This document shows, piece after piece, positions 1-8,587 of a DNA stretch of 64,000 nt. A model generated the notes under the pieces. The model ran no database searches, had not been told where the DNA came from, and saw nothing but the letters and a program-made list of their open reading frames with translations. A program made the translations under genes and the position numbers. Within the stretch, counting starts at the first letter, position 1. Each line of letters opens with the position of its first letter. Origin of the DNA: Akkermansiaceae bacterium (lineage in GTDB: Bacteria; Verrucomicrobiota; Verrucomicrobiia; Verrucomicrobiales; DEV007); assembly GCA_024233085.1 (NCBI GenBank), contig JACKQC010000002.1, positions 186,001 through 250,000 on the forward strand. Direction: 5' to 3'.

Positions 1-138
1 ACCGCCCTGCGCGAGCTTTACCCCGAAAAGGACGGCGAGATTTTCGAAATCCTCGTCCCGCTCGACAATCTTCGCCGCCTCGCCGAGCAGCAGTTTCCCA
101 AGGCCCGCGCCTTCAAACGGCCCGGTTTTGACGAATAA
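1..138 (+). CDS. C-terminal end of an unidentified protein (cut by window edge)
   Basis: The first frame is open from base 1 to a TAA stop at 136-138 and encodes the last 45 residues of a protein ending in FKRPGFDE. The fragment is charged, with an acidic stretch (YPEKDGEIFEIL) and a segment LDNLRRLAEQQFPKA that looks helical. No motif is recognisable and the N-terminus lies outside the window, so no function is proposed. Codon choice is strongly G/C at third positions, like the neighbouring genes, which supports it as coding. A REP-like inverted pair begins 6 bp after the stop. Confidence 0.6.
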   Translation, partial: TALRELYPEKDGEIFEILVPLDNLRRLAEQQFPKARAFKRPGFDE

Positions 139-143
139 AATAA

Positions 144-187
144 GCCGACCCAACAGGGTTGGGTCGGCGACTCGACCCTGTTGCCTC
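144..187. repeat. REP-like inverted pair, locus A
   Basis: A perfect unit GACCCAACAGGGTTGGGTC lies at 147-165 and extends to an 11-bp stem with the flanking GCC/GGC (144-168). After a 3-bp spacer a degenerate CCT-loop unit follows at 169-187. It lies between the stop at 138 and the next start at 262. It is one of nine loci in this window that share the 19-bp unit and the 3-bp spacing. Confidence 0.85.
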
Positions 188-261
188 CCGGCCGGACGCG
201 CGCTCCGCGGCGGTGAAATGGGACTTGGATTCGGCCGGCATTCGCCGGATACTTTGGCGCC

Positions 262-798
262 ATGAAAACACCCCGCTTCCTTCCGTTTCTGTGCCTTTCC
301 GCCGCCCTGCTCGGCCTCGCGCCGGCGGCGAATGCCGGTTTTTTTGACGACAGCGCCGTCTTCAAGCTCCTGCTCGGAGACTGGGAAGCCGCGGGCGACC
401 TCAAAAACCTCGAGGACGGGAGCACCGTCCATGTGGTCGAGACCTGGAAGGGCGAAGCGCGCGACGGCGGGAAATCCTTCCTCATGAAAGGCCGCCGCAC
501 AATCGGTGACGATCCCGAGCACACCTTCGAGTGGGAATATCTTTACAACCCCGCCACCGAACTGGTCGAGGGCGTCATGCGCATGTCCACCAGCGAAAAC
601 GAGACCCGTCTCGAGGTCCAGATCTCCGAAGCGGAGGGCACCATCACCCTCAAAGCGCCCCTCGGCGCGGACGGCTCCGAACTCCGCATCGTCAACAAAA
701 TCGAAAAGGACAAGGTCGTCGGCACCGTCACCCTGACCGACGCGAACGGGAAGACCACCATGCGGGGCGACATCGTCCATCACCGGCCCGCCGAGTAA
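262..798 (+). CDS. Secreted protein of unknown function, lipocalin-like composition
   Basis: 178 residues. Residues 1-25 form a signal peptide (MKTPRFLPFLCLSAALLGL, cleavage likely after AANA). The mature part contains LLGDWEAAGDL, repeated short beta-type stretches (VVETWKGEA, SFLMKGRRTI, TFEWEYLYNP, ITLKAPL) and ends in RGDIVHHRPAE. The pattern of an early GxW followed by alternating strands resembles small periplasmic beta-barrel proteins of the DUF1579/lipocalin type, but this is inference from pattern only. It is followed 34 bp later by a small membrane protein on the same strand, so the two may be co-transcribed. Confidence 0.75.
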   Translation: MKTPRFLPFLCLSAALLGLAPAANAGFFDDSAVFKLLLGDWEAAGDLKNLEDGSTVHVVETWKGEARDGGKSFLMKGRRTIGDDPEHTFEWEYLYNPATELVEGVMRMSTSENETRLEVQISEAEGTITLKAPLGADGSELRIVNKIEKDKVVGTVTLTDANGKTTMRGDIVHHRPAE

Positions 799-832
799 GA
801 TCCGAAATCTGAATACCGATATTACTGAAACC

Positions 833-1471
833 GTGCAACGTCCGCTCTCCGTCATCACCTGTGTGCTGGTCCCGGCGGCGATTCTCTTTTCCGGGATCGC
901 GTTTGGTGTCGCCTATGGTTACAAGGCGTTTCGCCACCTCGGTCGCGAGGACGGACGCGGCTCCGCGCCGCCGGGATTCGGCGTGGAAATCCTCGAGCCG
1001 GGCCGCCGCACCCTCTGGCTGCATACCTACACGGTTTTTGACGGACGCGCCTACGAATCGGGCGAGCGACTTCCCCAGGGCGCGAAAGCGGTCGTGACCG
1101 ACGAAGCGACCGGCGAAACGATCGTGCTGAACCCCTATTTTTCGGCCCGAAAAAGCCTCGGCAACGACATCGCGGTGTCGCTCGGCACCTTCGAGGTCGA
1201 AAATCCCACGCGCCTGACCGTCTCCGTCGGCGGCGTGCGAAATCCGGTCGTTCTTTCCGTCGCACCGGTGAAGCTGGGCGAAATTTTCGGCGCCATCATC
1301 AAACTGACCGGCATCGGCGCCATCACGCTGTTTCTCGCCGCGGCGGCGCTGATCGTGATGCTGAAACGGCGCCGCGACGCCATCGAGGCCGCGAAACACG
1401 AAGGCGGCGGGACTTTTGGCGGCGGCGGGAGCGGAGCGAGCGCCTTCCGCGGCGACGGCGACGATTTCTGA
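833..1471 (+). CDS. Two-TM membrane protein of unknown function
   Basis: 212 residues from a GTG start. A hydrophobic segment at about residues 8-30 and a second at about 152-176 flank a roughly 120-residue, probably periplasmic domain (VEILEPGRRTLWLHTYTVFDG onward). The C-terminal tail is cytoplasmic, begins with LKRRRDAIEAA and ends in a Gly-rich, acidic stretch. No known family was recognised. The TGA stop (1469-1471) shares its GA with the first two bases of a REP-like unit, so the repeat starts inside the stop codon. Confidence 0.75.
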   Translation: MQRPLSVITCVLVPAAILFSGIAFGVAYGYKAFRHLGREDGRGSAPPGFGVEILEPGRRTLWLHTYTVFDGRAYESGERLPQGAKAVVTDEATGETIVLNPYFSARKSLGNDIAVSLGTFEVENPTRLTVSVGGVRNPVVLSVAPVKLGEIFGAIIKLTGIGAITLFLAAAALIVMLKRRRDAIEAAKHEGGGTFGGGGSGASAFRGDGDDF

Positions 1472-1510
1472 CCCGACAGGGTTGACTCTTTGACTTAACC
1501 CTGTTGGGTC
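1470..1510. repeat. REP-like inverted pair, locus B (starts in a stop codon)
   Basis: AGG unit gacccgacagggttgactc at 1470-1488, spacer ttt, and CCT unit gacttaaccctgttgggtc at 1492-1510, giving the canonical 41-bp arrangement. In the CCT unit the C-to-T changes in the left arm keep pairing as G-U wobble if read as RNA on the plus strand. The first two bases are the GA of the upstream gene's TGA. Confidence 0.9.
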
Positions 1511-1567
1511 GAAAAAGACGCGCCGCCGCGATTGCGCGCGCCGGTTTTTTGGCCCACCCTCCGGGGT

Positions 1568-3757
1568 ATGCCCGACACGACCTCCAGCGGCCCCGCCGCC
1601 GAAACGCGCGACGCCCGCGAGGCGCTGGAGCGCCACTTCGGGTTCGGGGAATTTCTCGCCGGTCAGGAGCGCGTCGTGTCCGCCCTGCTGGCGGGACGGG
1701 ACGCGCTGGTGGTCATGCCGACCGGCGGCGGGAAATCGCTCTGCTACCAGCTTCCGGCGCTGGTGATGGACGGCGTGACGCTGGTCATCAGCCCGCTGAT
1801 CGCGCTGATGAAAGACCAGGTGGACGGGCTCGTCCGGCGCGGCGTGCCGGCCACGATGATCAACAGCACGCTGTCCCCCTCCGAACAACAGGCGCGCATC
1901 CAGGAAATGCGGCGGGGAAAACACAAGCTCGTCTATGTCGCGCCGGAGCGCTTCCGCAGCCAGGCGTTCACCAACGCGCTGAGCCAGGTCGAGATCGCCC
2001 TTTTCGCCGTGGACGAGGCGCACTGTCTCTCGCAGTGGGGGCACGATTTCCGGCCCGACTACCTGCGGCTCGCCCAGGCCCTCGAGGCGCTCGATCATCC
2101 CCAGACCGCCGCCTTCACCGCGACGGCGACCGAGGACGTGCGGGCCGACATTCTCAAACACCTCGCCCTGCGCGACCCTTTCGTGTCGATCAGCGGCTTC
2201 GAGCGGCCGAATCTCAGCCTCGCCGTCACCCAGATCTCGAAGGTGCGGGAAAAATACGACCGCCTCGAGGCCATCGTCCGCGAGCACAAGACCGGCATCG
2301 TTTACTGCGCGACCCGGAGGAAGGTCGAGGAGGTCGCCGACTCGCTCGCGCTGATGGGCGTCAAGGTGGTGGCTTATCACGGTGGAATGGAGGACGCCGA
2401 GCGCGAGCGCGTCCAGAATGTCTTCCTCGACCGCGGCAAGGACGTCGCCGTCGCCACCAACGCCTTCGGAATGGGGATCGACCGGTCCGACGTGCGGTTC
2501 GTGGTGCATTTCGAGACCCCCGGCAGCATCGAGGCTTACTACCAGGAAGCCGGACGCGCCGGGCGCGACGGCGAACCGGCGGTGTGCGAGCTGCTTTTCA
2601 ACTACGCGGACACGCGGACGCAGGAGTTTTTCATCGACGGCAACAACCCCGGCTACGATGTCATTTGCGACCTCTACACCGCCCTGCGGACGCTGGCGCG
2701 GGACCGCGGCGAGGTCATGATGAGCATTCGCGACCTCGCGGACACCATCGGCGTCAAGAACGACATGGCCGTCGGTTCGGCCATCTCGACCCTGGCGCGG
2801 GCGGGTTATCTGGAGCGCTTCGACATCTCCGGCGAGCGCACCCGCGGCACGCGGCTGCTGCGGCCCGAAATCGAGGCCCACCAGCTCGAGGTCGACCGCG
2901 TGGCGCTCGCGGAAAAGGAACGCCGCGACCGCGCCAAGCTGGAGGCCATGATCCGCTTCGCCTATTCGGAGGACTGCCGGCAGCGGTGGATTCTCGAGTA
3001 TTTCGGCGAGAAAAACGCGGGCGACTGCGGGAGCTGCGACGTTTGCCAGGCTTCGGGCGCCGCCGACCGGCGCGAGCCCACCGACGAGGAATTCCTGATC
3101 GTGCAAAAGGCGCTCAGCGGCATCGCCCGCGCCTCGCGGCGCCTGCCCGACGGCCGTTGGGAGGGCCGCTTCGGCAAGGGAAAGATCGTGCAGATGCTGG
3201 TGGGAAGCCGGTCGCAGGAGGTGACGTCGGCCCGGCTCCACGAGCTGAGCACGCACGGCCTGCTCAAGCCCGAGGGCACGAACTACGTCTATGCCCTGCT
3301 CAAGGAGCTGGAGGGCGAGGGACTGGCCGCGACGATGCGGAAGGAGAACTTCGCGCTTTTCACCCTGACCGCCCGGGGCGCCGCCGCGATGCGCGGCGAC
3401 CGAAGTTTCCGCCTGCGCTGGCCGGACCGCGGCGGGATGACGACGCCTCCGACCGCCAGATCGAAGAGCGGCGGAGCGATCGAGGAATTCGCGCTGGAGG
3501 AACTCGCCTTCGACGAAAAACTTTTCGAAAAACTGCGCCAGAAACGCGCCGAACTCGCCGAGGCCGCGGGCGGCGTGCCGGCTTACGTGATTTTTGGCAA
3601 CCAGACGCTGGAGTTTCTCACCCGCCTGCGCCCAAAAACGATGGAGGCCGGCCTGCGCATCCGCGGCATCGGCAAGGTCAAGGCCGAGCGTTACCTCGAG
3701 GATTTCATCGGCGTGATCCGCGAGCACGACGCCCCCGGGGCGACCGGCTCAGAATAA
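1568..3757 (+). CDS. recQ: ATP-dependent DNA helicase RecQ
   Basis: 729 residues from the ATG at 1568. An upstream in-frame start at 1532 would add 12 residues without homology to the family. It is a 3'-to-5' helicase for recombination and replication-fork repair. Walker A PTGGGKS has Lys at about 56 and the DEAH box is at about 149-152 (AVDEAHCLSQWGHDFRPDY, the RecQ-type motif II region). The helicase C domain has the arginine-finger motif QEAGRAGRDG. Zinc-binding cysteines lie at about 470-495 (DCR, then GDCGSCDVC), followed by a winged-helix RQC region. A C-terminal HRDC-like domain contains IRGIGKVKAERY. Length is longer than E. coli RecQ (about 610) because of a linker between RQC and HRDC. 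It ends convergently with the next gene, overlapping it by 9 bp. Confidence 0.96.
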   Translation: MPDTTSSGPAAETRDAREALERHFGFGEFLAGQERVVSALLAGRDALVVMPTGGGKSLCYQLPALVMDGVTLVISPLIALMKDQVDGLVRRGVPATMINSTLSPSEQQARIQEMRRGKHKLVYVAPERFRSQAFTNALSQVEIALFAVDEAHCLSQWGHDFRPDYLRLAQALEALDHPQTAAFTATATEDVRADILKHLALRDPFVSISGFERPNLSLAVTQISKVREKYDRLEAIVREHKTGIVYCATRRKVEEVADSLALMGVKVVAYHGGMEDAERERVQNVFLDRGKDVAVATNAFGMGIDRSDVRFVVHFETPGSIEAYYQEAGRAGRDGEPAVCELLFNYADTRTQEFFIDGNNPGYDVICDLYTALRTLARDRGEVMMSIRDLADTIGVKNDMAVGSAISTLARAGYLERFDISGERTRGTRLLRPEIEAHQLEVDRVALAEKERRDRAKLEAMIRFAYSEDCRQRWILEYFGEKNAGDCGSCDVCQASGAADRREPTDEEFLIVQKALSGIARASRRLPDGRWEGRFGKGKIVQMLVGSRSQEVTSARLHELSTHGLLKPEGTNYVYALLKELEGEGLAATMRKENFALFTLTARGAAAMRGDRSFRLRWPDRGGMTTPPTARSKSGGAIEEFALEELAFDEKLFEKLRQKRAELAEAAGGVPAYVIFGNQTLEFLTRLRPKTMEAGLRIRGIGKVKAERYLEDFIGVIREHDAPGATGSE

Positions 3758-5152
3758 CTCGGTGAGCGGGCGCCCTTCGGCGAGGAGATTGATCGGACGA
3801 TCCGCGCGGTCCTTGGCCCGGAGATCGGTGACCCCCATCGCGTGGTAAACGGTCTTCGTGATGTCCTCGGGACCGACGGGACTTTCGTCCGGGTATTCGC
3901 CGCGCGCGTCGGTCGAGCCATAGACCTGGCCGCCGCGCACGCCGCCGCCGGCGAGGATGTTGCTCATGCAGGCCGTCCAGTGATCGCGCCCCGCGCCGTT
4001 GACACCGCCGGAACGACGGTCGCCGATGAGCGGTTTGCGCCCCATTTCGCTGCTGACGAGCACGAGCGTCTCGTCGAGCAGGCCGCGGCCGGCGAGATCC
4101 TCGATCAGGGCCGAATAGGCGCGGTCGAACTCGGGAAGCAGGAAATCGCGCAGACAGTTGAAGTTGTTCCCGTGGGTGTCCCAGCCGCCCGCGCTGCGGC
4201 ACTTGTCCTTGATGGCCTGGTTTTCCTTCCAGAACACGGTGACAAAGGGCACGCCGGCCTCCACGAGACGCCGCGCCATCAGCAGGCTCATGCCATTGAC
4301 GGTCTTGCCGTAGCGTTCGCGGATTTTCTCCGGCTCGCTCGCCAGATCGAACGCGGTCGACGTCGAGGCGGACGACAACAGCGTGAACGCCTTGTCCTGG
4401 TAGGCGTCGAGATCGCGCGCCGCCGCGTTGTGGTCGAACTCGGCGCGCGCGTCGTCCAGCGCCGCGAGCAGGCCGCGACGTTCCTCGAGCCGACCGGCGC
4501 TGGTCTGGAGCGTCAGCGAAGGCGCGGTGAACCGCATCGGCTCGGCCTCGCTGCCGTTGAGGTAGATCGGATCGTGCAGGGGGCCGAGTTTCCCGGAAAA
4601 CTGTCCCGGGCGCGTGTAGGGCGCGCGACTTGGCTTGTGCGGCAGGGTGATGACGGAGGGCAGCTCCGGGTGCGGCGGCCGCCGCAGGCCGACCACGCTG
4701 CCCATGAAGGGCCAGTCGTCCGGGTAGGGACGCCGGTTGTTTCCCTGGGTGCGAAAGGTCGGGTCCGGGGCGTGTCCGGTGAGATTGTAGTAGTAGCCCG
4801 CGTGATGATCCCCGGTCGCCCGGCCGAAATCGCTCACCGATCGCACGATCGCCAGGCGATGCGCGACTTTCGCGGTCATCGGCAGGTGCTCGCAGAGCCG
4901 GATGTCCGGCGCCGAGGTGCGGATCGGGAGAAAGGCGCTGCGATACTCGGAGGGCGCGTCCGGTTTCAGATCCCACATGTCCACATGCGAGGCGCCGCCG
5001 CAGAGAAAAAAGAGGATGGTCGATTTCGCCGGGCGCGCGCGCTCCGGGATCGCCGAAGATCCCGCCGCGCCAAAGGCGGACGTGCCGAAGCGGTAGCCGG
5101 CGACGCCCAGGGTCGAGGCGACCAGAAAATCACGGCGGGAGAAGGGACTCAT
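3749..5152 (-). CDS. DUF1501 protein, Tat-exported (sulfatase-fold family)
   Basis: 467 residues from the ATG at 5152; an alternative ATG at 5167 adds five residues. The N-terminus MSPFSRRDFLVASTLGVAG is a twin-arginine signal. The body carries typical planctomycete/verrucomicrobial DUF1501 landmarks: FFLCGGASHVDMWDLKPDAP, HHAGYYYNLTG, WDTHGNNF, LVSSEMGRKP and a C-terminal LRAKDRADRP. DUF1501 proteins belong to the alkaline-phosphatase/sulfatase superfamily; their substrates are not established. They are often paired with a DUF1549/DUF1553 protein, but none is adjacent here. Its 3' end overlaps the recQ 3' end. Upstream lies a triple REP-like array. Confidence 0.9.
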   Translation of the reverse strand: MSPFSRRDFLVASTLGVAGYRFGTSAFGAAGSSAIPERARPAKSTILFFLCGGASHVDMWDLKPDAPSEYRSAFLPIRTSAPDIRLCEHLPMTAKVAHRLAIVRSVSDFGRATGDHHAGYYYNLTGHAPDPTFRTQGNNRRPYPDDWPFMGSVVGLRRPPHPELPSVITLPHKPSRAPYTRPGQFSGKLGPLHDPIYLNGSEAEPMRFTAPSLTLQTSAGRLEERRGLLAALDDARAEFDHNAAARDLDAYQDKAFTLLSSASTSTAFDLASEPEKIRERYGKTVNGMSLLMARRLVEAGVPFVTVFWKENQAIKDKCRSAGGWDTHGNNFNCLRDFLLPEFDRAYSALIEDLAGRGLLDETLVLVSSEMGRKPLIGDRRSGGVNGAGRDHWTACMSNILAGGGVRGGQVYGSTDARGEYPDESPVGPEDITKTVYHAMGVTDLRAKDRADRPINLLAEGRPLTELF

Positions 5153-5229
5153 GATCGCGCCAATCATAGCCGCTCAATTCGCCGGGCGGAAGCCCGACCG
5201 GGGTAGGAATTCGCGCCATTCGGACCCCC

Positions 5230-5292
5230 CACCCAACAGGGTATGACGCCGGACCCAACAGGGTTGGGTCGGGGACTCAACAGGGTTGGGTC
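5230..5292. repeat. REP-like direct array of three units, locus C
   Basis: Three AGG-loop units in the same orientation at 5230-5248 (right arm degenerate), 5252-5270 (perfect consensus) and 5274-5292, with 3-bp spacers ccg and ggg, so the period is exactly 22 bp. The last unit contains, on the minus strand, the GA of the TGA stop of the gene ending at 5291. It lies between two minus-strand genes. Confidence 0.9.
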
Positions 5293-8200
5293 ACGGCGCC
5301 GGCGGCTGGACGACCGCCTTGGCCGGATGGCCGTTGGCGGCGCTGTTGCCGGGCGCGAATCCCTGTTTCTGAAAGGCCACGGCGTCGAAAACGATCTTCC
5401 TTCGCCCGGCTCCGGTGGTGTCGAAATATTGGCCGGTGATCCAGCCGGTGCGCCGATTGACCTTGATCGTCAGCCGCTCGTCCGCGCCGGCGGCGTTCGG
5501 CGTCACGCGGTCGTTGGCGCCCCAGTCGAGCGCTTTCGGGGGGACGGCGGGAGCGATGGCGCCGCCATCGAGAATGAGTTCGGCGTTCGCGGTTCCGGCG
5601 GGCTCGAAGGCGTCGAGCACCAGTTCGTCGGACCCGGCCGGGATTTCGAAGGCGGATCCAGCGAGGGGCAGCGCGCGCTGAAAACCCCACGGAAAAACTT
5701 TTGAGCGGGGGTTGGCGGGTCGCGCCCACCACGCCTCGCCATGAAAATCGGTGGCGATTTCGGCGGGATCGGGAAAGACGGCCCGGCCGGCGATTTTTCC
5801 GAAAGCCCATTCGCGGGCGAAGGCGAAGGTCTCGTCGGCGGTGAGCGCGGAAGTCAGGCTGAAGCGCTCGCGGTCGGCGAGCATGACGAGCATTTTCACC
5901 GTGCCGTTCGCGTCGATGGAAAGCGCCGCGATGCCGTCGCCGGGCGGGAGTCCGGTCCCGAGCGGATCGGTCGCGGGCAGGGCCAGGGTGTAGGTCCCGG
6001 CGCGGGCGGCGGGATGGGCGCGGTCAAAGACGCGCTGACCGGCGAGAAATTCGTGACGGGCGGCGGCGTTGGCCTTGTCGGTCAGCTCGCCGGTCACGTA
6101 GCGATGGCCGGTCGCGGCGTCCTCGGCGAGTCTCCAGCCCGCGAAGTCATAGAGGGCGCCGAGCTTTCCGGAAACCCGGGTGACGGTCAGGGTGCCATCG
6201 GCGTTGACTGTGCCGCGCAAATTGGCGCTGGCGCCGGCAAAGCGGACCGTGGCGGTGAAGGCGCCGTTTCCGGAGCGCCGCGTGACGGCGAGATCGACGG
6301 TGCCGCAGGAACCGCCGCTTCGAAGGACTCCGGCATAACGTCCCGGGTGCGACGCGGCGTCGAACGGCGCGTCGGTCACCGCGGGAAGCGGAACGGGCAC
6401 GGGCGCGACGACGCCGGACCCGCCGCCGCCGAGCGATTCGCCGGACGAGGCATTGCCGGCGACGCCGTCCCCGGTGAGGTCGAGCACGAAGGGATTCGCG
6501 GCGCGGTCGTTCGAGGCGATGAGGAGCTGGCCGGCGGCGGGACCCGTGGCGCCGGGCGCGAAGCGGACCCTGACCCAGGTGCTTTGTCCCGGATCGAGGT
6601 ATCCGGCGCTCCCGGCCGCGAGCGAGAAGCCGTCGCCCGACACGGCGGGCAGTCCCGGCAGGAAAAGGCTGCCCGTGCCGGTGTTGGCGACCTCGAAGAG
6701 CCGTTCCCCGGCGCCGCCCTCGAAACCGATGGTCCCAAAATCCTCCGAACCGCCGCTCGCCAGGACGGTGGCGTTGACGTCGCGAACCGTGAGAGACGGC
6801 AGCCCGGCGGGCACGATGGTCATGGGACCGGTTCCGGCTCCGCCTCCGGCATAGCACAGGCCGGCAACGAGGCCCTGGCTCTGGAGCGCGACGCCGCGAA
6901 ACGGAATCTTTTCGACGATGGAGCGACCGTTGGCATCCTGACCGGGTCGGCTGTACAGGCCGGTCACCAAACCCGTGGGCGAGACGGCGGCGACGCGGAG
7001 GGATTCGCCCGCGGGCATCGACGTCTCGAAGCGATTGTTTTCCAGCCAGGTGACGCTCGTTTCGGCCGGCGCCGGATCGAGCGGGGTGGCCTCGATTTTC
7101 CAGAGCGCGTTGTCCGCGCCGTCGCCCAACTGGGTGAGCATTCGCTCGCCGGGAAGCGGACGGCGGTAGGCGTTCCCGATGGCGTGCAACGCGAGATCGA
7201 AACCGTTGGCGTAGAGGCCCGGGGCGCCGGCCTCCTTTTTCCACTGAACCGGCCCGTCGAAGCTGGAAACATTTTCCGTGACGCGAAAGTCCAGCATGCC
7301 GGCCAGGAATCCCCCGCCCCGGTAAAGCGCCGCGTAGAGGGTCCAGGTGCCGTCCTCGTTCACGAAGCCGGCCTCGGAGATCGCCGTTCCGTCGCCGAGG
7401 GTCAGCAGCGCGCGCAGGGCGCCGTTTGGCGCCACCGTGACGAGGCCGTGGCCGTTTCCGCCGGGCAGCACGGTGGTGTCGCCCATCGGCGCGGGGATCG
7501 CCAGGGTGTAGGCGCCGCCCCAGTCGAAGTCGCGCCGGCGGCGGTCGTAGTCGGTCTTCGCGGCGACGATCTCGAAAAGCGGTCCCGTCGCGCCCACGGT
7601 CAGGGTGCCGGCGACGCCATAGGCGCCCTCCGCGTTGGCGCCGGCGGCGAGATTCAGCACGAGGCCGTCGCCTTCCCGGCGGGGGAGGACGATCTCGGGA
7701 AAAATCCCGGTATTCCCGTCGAGGACGCCGCGGAAGGACGAGCGGCTCCCCTCGAAGGTCAGCACTCCGGTAAAGGAGGCGTTCGGCCGGAGTTTCAGCC
7801 ATATCTCGCCGGCGACCGAGCCGTTTTCAGCGGACTCGACCAGCCCTCGATAGTCGCCGGCCATGGCCGCGGTCCAGGCGTCCGGGTCGAAGGGCGAATG
7901 ATCGCCCGGCTCATCCGGGATCTCGATGTCGTCGTTGCCGCCCTGCGGGGTGTCGTCGCCGGCGGCATTGCCGGAGAGGTAAACCCCGCTCCCGCCCGGA
8001 TTCGAGAGCGAGACATCGCCGCCGTCTCCGGTCGAAAGGTAGGCCAGGGTCCGCACGCCGCGCCCCGGCGGCAGGGAAAAGGTCATGTCGCCCCCGCTGC
8101 TGGCGCTCGGCGCGTCGGAACGGAAACTCTCCCACGCGTCACCGGCGGCCAGCATCTCTCCGGGCGCGGTGTGTCCGGGAAACCAGTAGAAAATCAGCGG

Positions 8201-8557
8201 CACGCCCTCGGACAGGAGGTGACGCCGGTAGTCGATCGCGGCGATGAGGCCCGCGAAGCCGCGCCCGCCGCCGGCGAATCCCGTGTCCCCGGCCTGAAGC
8301 ACGCCGAGAATGAGATCGTCGCTGAAGCCGATCGTTTCCCCGCGGCGCAGGCGGGTCCCGGCGACCGATTCGTGGTCGAGCGACTGAAACCCGTTGCGCG
8401 CGGCGTCGGCGACGAGAATGCCGACCGCGCCGTCGGGCGCGGCGAGATCCCCGCCGAGATAAGCCTGGATCGACACGTCCGCGCGGGCCGCGCCGGCAAA
8501 CAGCGCGGACGCGGCGAAAACCGCGGCGAGTCCGGGGGCTGCGAGACGTTTTCTCAT
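5291..8557 (-). CDS. Large secreted protein with ASH-like domain and duplicated module
   Basis: 1088 residues. A signal peptide is at 1-26 (AVFAASALFAGAARA). Residues about 27-220 form an N-terminal domain. A module at about 230-445 (GDYRGLVES..., then GGAYTLAIPAP..., NEDGTWTLYAAL) recurs about 505 residues later at 735-950 (GRYAGVLRSGG..., AGTYTLALPAT...), in the same internal order. Between them, about 600-710, is a choice-of-anchor-D/ASH-type Ig domain (FEVANTGTGSLFLPGL, WVRVRFAPGATGPAAGQLLI). It is the last gene of a five-gene minus-strand operon, 30 bp after the TIGR02597-like gene. A surface or extracellular structural role is inferred. Its TGA overlaps REP-like locus C. Confidence 0.85.
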   Translation of the reverse strand: MRKRLAAPGLAAVFAASALFAGAARADVSIQAYLGGDLAAPDGAVGILVADAARNGFQSLDHESVAGTRLRRGETIGFSDDLILGVLQAGDTGFAGGGRGFAGLIAAIDYRRHLLSEGVPLIFYWFPGHTAPGEMLAAGDAWESFRSDAPSASSGGDMTFSLPPGRGVRTLAYLSTGDGGDVSLSNPGGSGVYLSGNAAGDDTPQGGNDDIEIPDEPGDHSPFDPDAWTAAMAGDYRGLVESAENGSVAGEIWLKLRPNASFTGVLTFEGSRSSFRGVLDGNTGIFPEIVLPRREGDGLVLNLAAGANAEGAYGVAGTLTVGATGPLFEIVAAKTDYDRRRRDFDWGGAYTLAIPAPMGDTTVLPGGNGHGLVTVAPNGALRALLTLGDGTAISEAGFVNEDGTWTLYAALYRGGGFLAGMLDFRVTENVSSFDGPVQWKKEAGAPGLYANGFDLALHAIGNAYRRPLPGERMLTQLGDGADNALWKIEATPLDPAPAETSVTWLENNRFETSMPAGESLRVAAVSPTGLVTGLYSRPGQDANGRSIVEKIPFRGVALQSQGLVAGLCYAGGGAGTGPMTIVPAGLPSLTVRDVNATVLASGGSEDFGTIGFEGGAGERLFEVANTGTGSLFLPGLPAVSGDGFSLAAGSAGYLDPGQSTWVRVRFAPGATGPAAGQLLIASNDRAANPFVLDLTGDGVAGNASSGESLGGGGSGVVAPVPVPLPAVTDAPFDAASHPGRYAGVLRSGGSCGTVDLAVTRRSGNGAFTATVRFAGASANLRGTVNADGTLTVTRVSGKLGALYDFAGWRLAEDAATGHRYVTGELTDKANAAARHEFLAGQRVFDRAHPAARAGTYTLALPATDPLGTGLPPGDGIAALSIDANGTVKMLVMLADRERFSLTSALTADETFAFAREWAFGKIAGRAVFPDPAEIATDFHGEAWWARPANPRSKVFPWGFQRALPLAGSAFEIPAGSDELVLDAFEPAGTANAELILDGGAIAPAVPPKALDWGANDRVTPNAAGADERLTIKVNRRTGWITGQYFDTTGAGRRKIVFDAVAFQKQGFAPGNSAANGHPAKAVVQPPAP

Positions 8558-8587
8558 TATTCGAAAAGTTTTCCGTTCGTCGGTCGT

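Noticed and set aside
147..187. Rho-independent terminators at the REP-like loci
   Set aside because: Hairpins are stable, but no T-tract follows in either direction and several loci lie in divergent promoter gaps, so terminator function cannot be the general explanation.
728..3727. Long open frame on the minus strand opposite recQ (about 999 codons)
   Set aside because: It is antisense to a clear RecQ, has repetitive Arg/Ala/Gly/Val composition, no domain, and arises from high GC at third positions of recQ.
5230..5292. CRISPR-like array (regular 22-bp period), also at 56579-56641
   Set aside because: Spacers are only 3 bp, units are palindromic and dispersed through the genome segment, and no cas genes are present.
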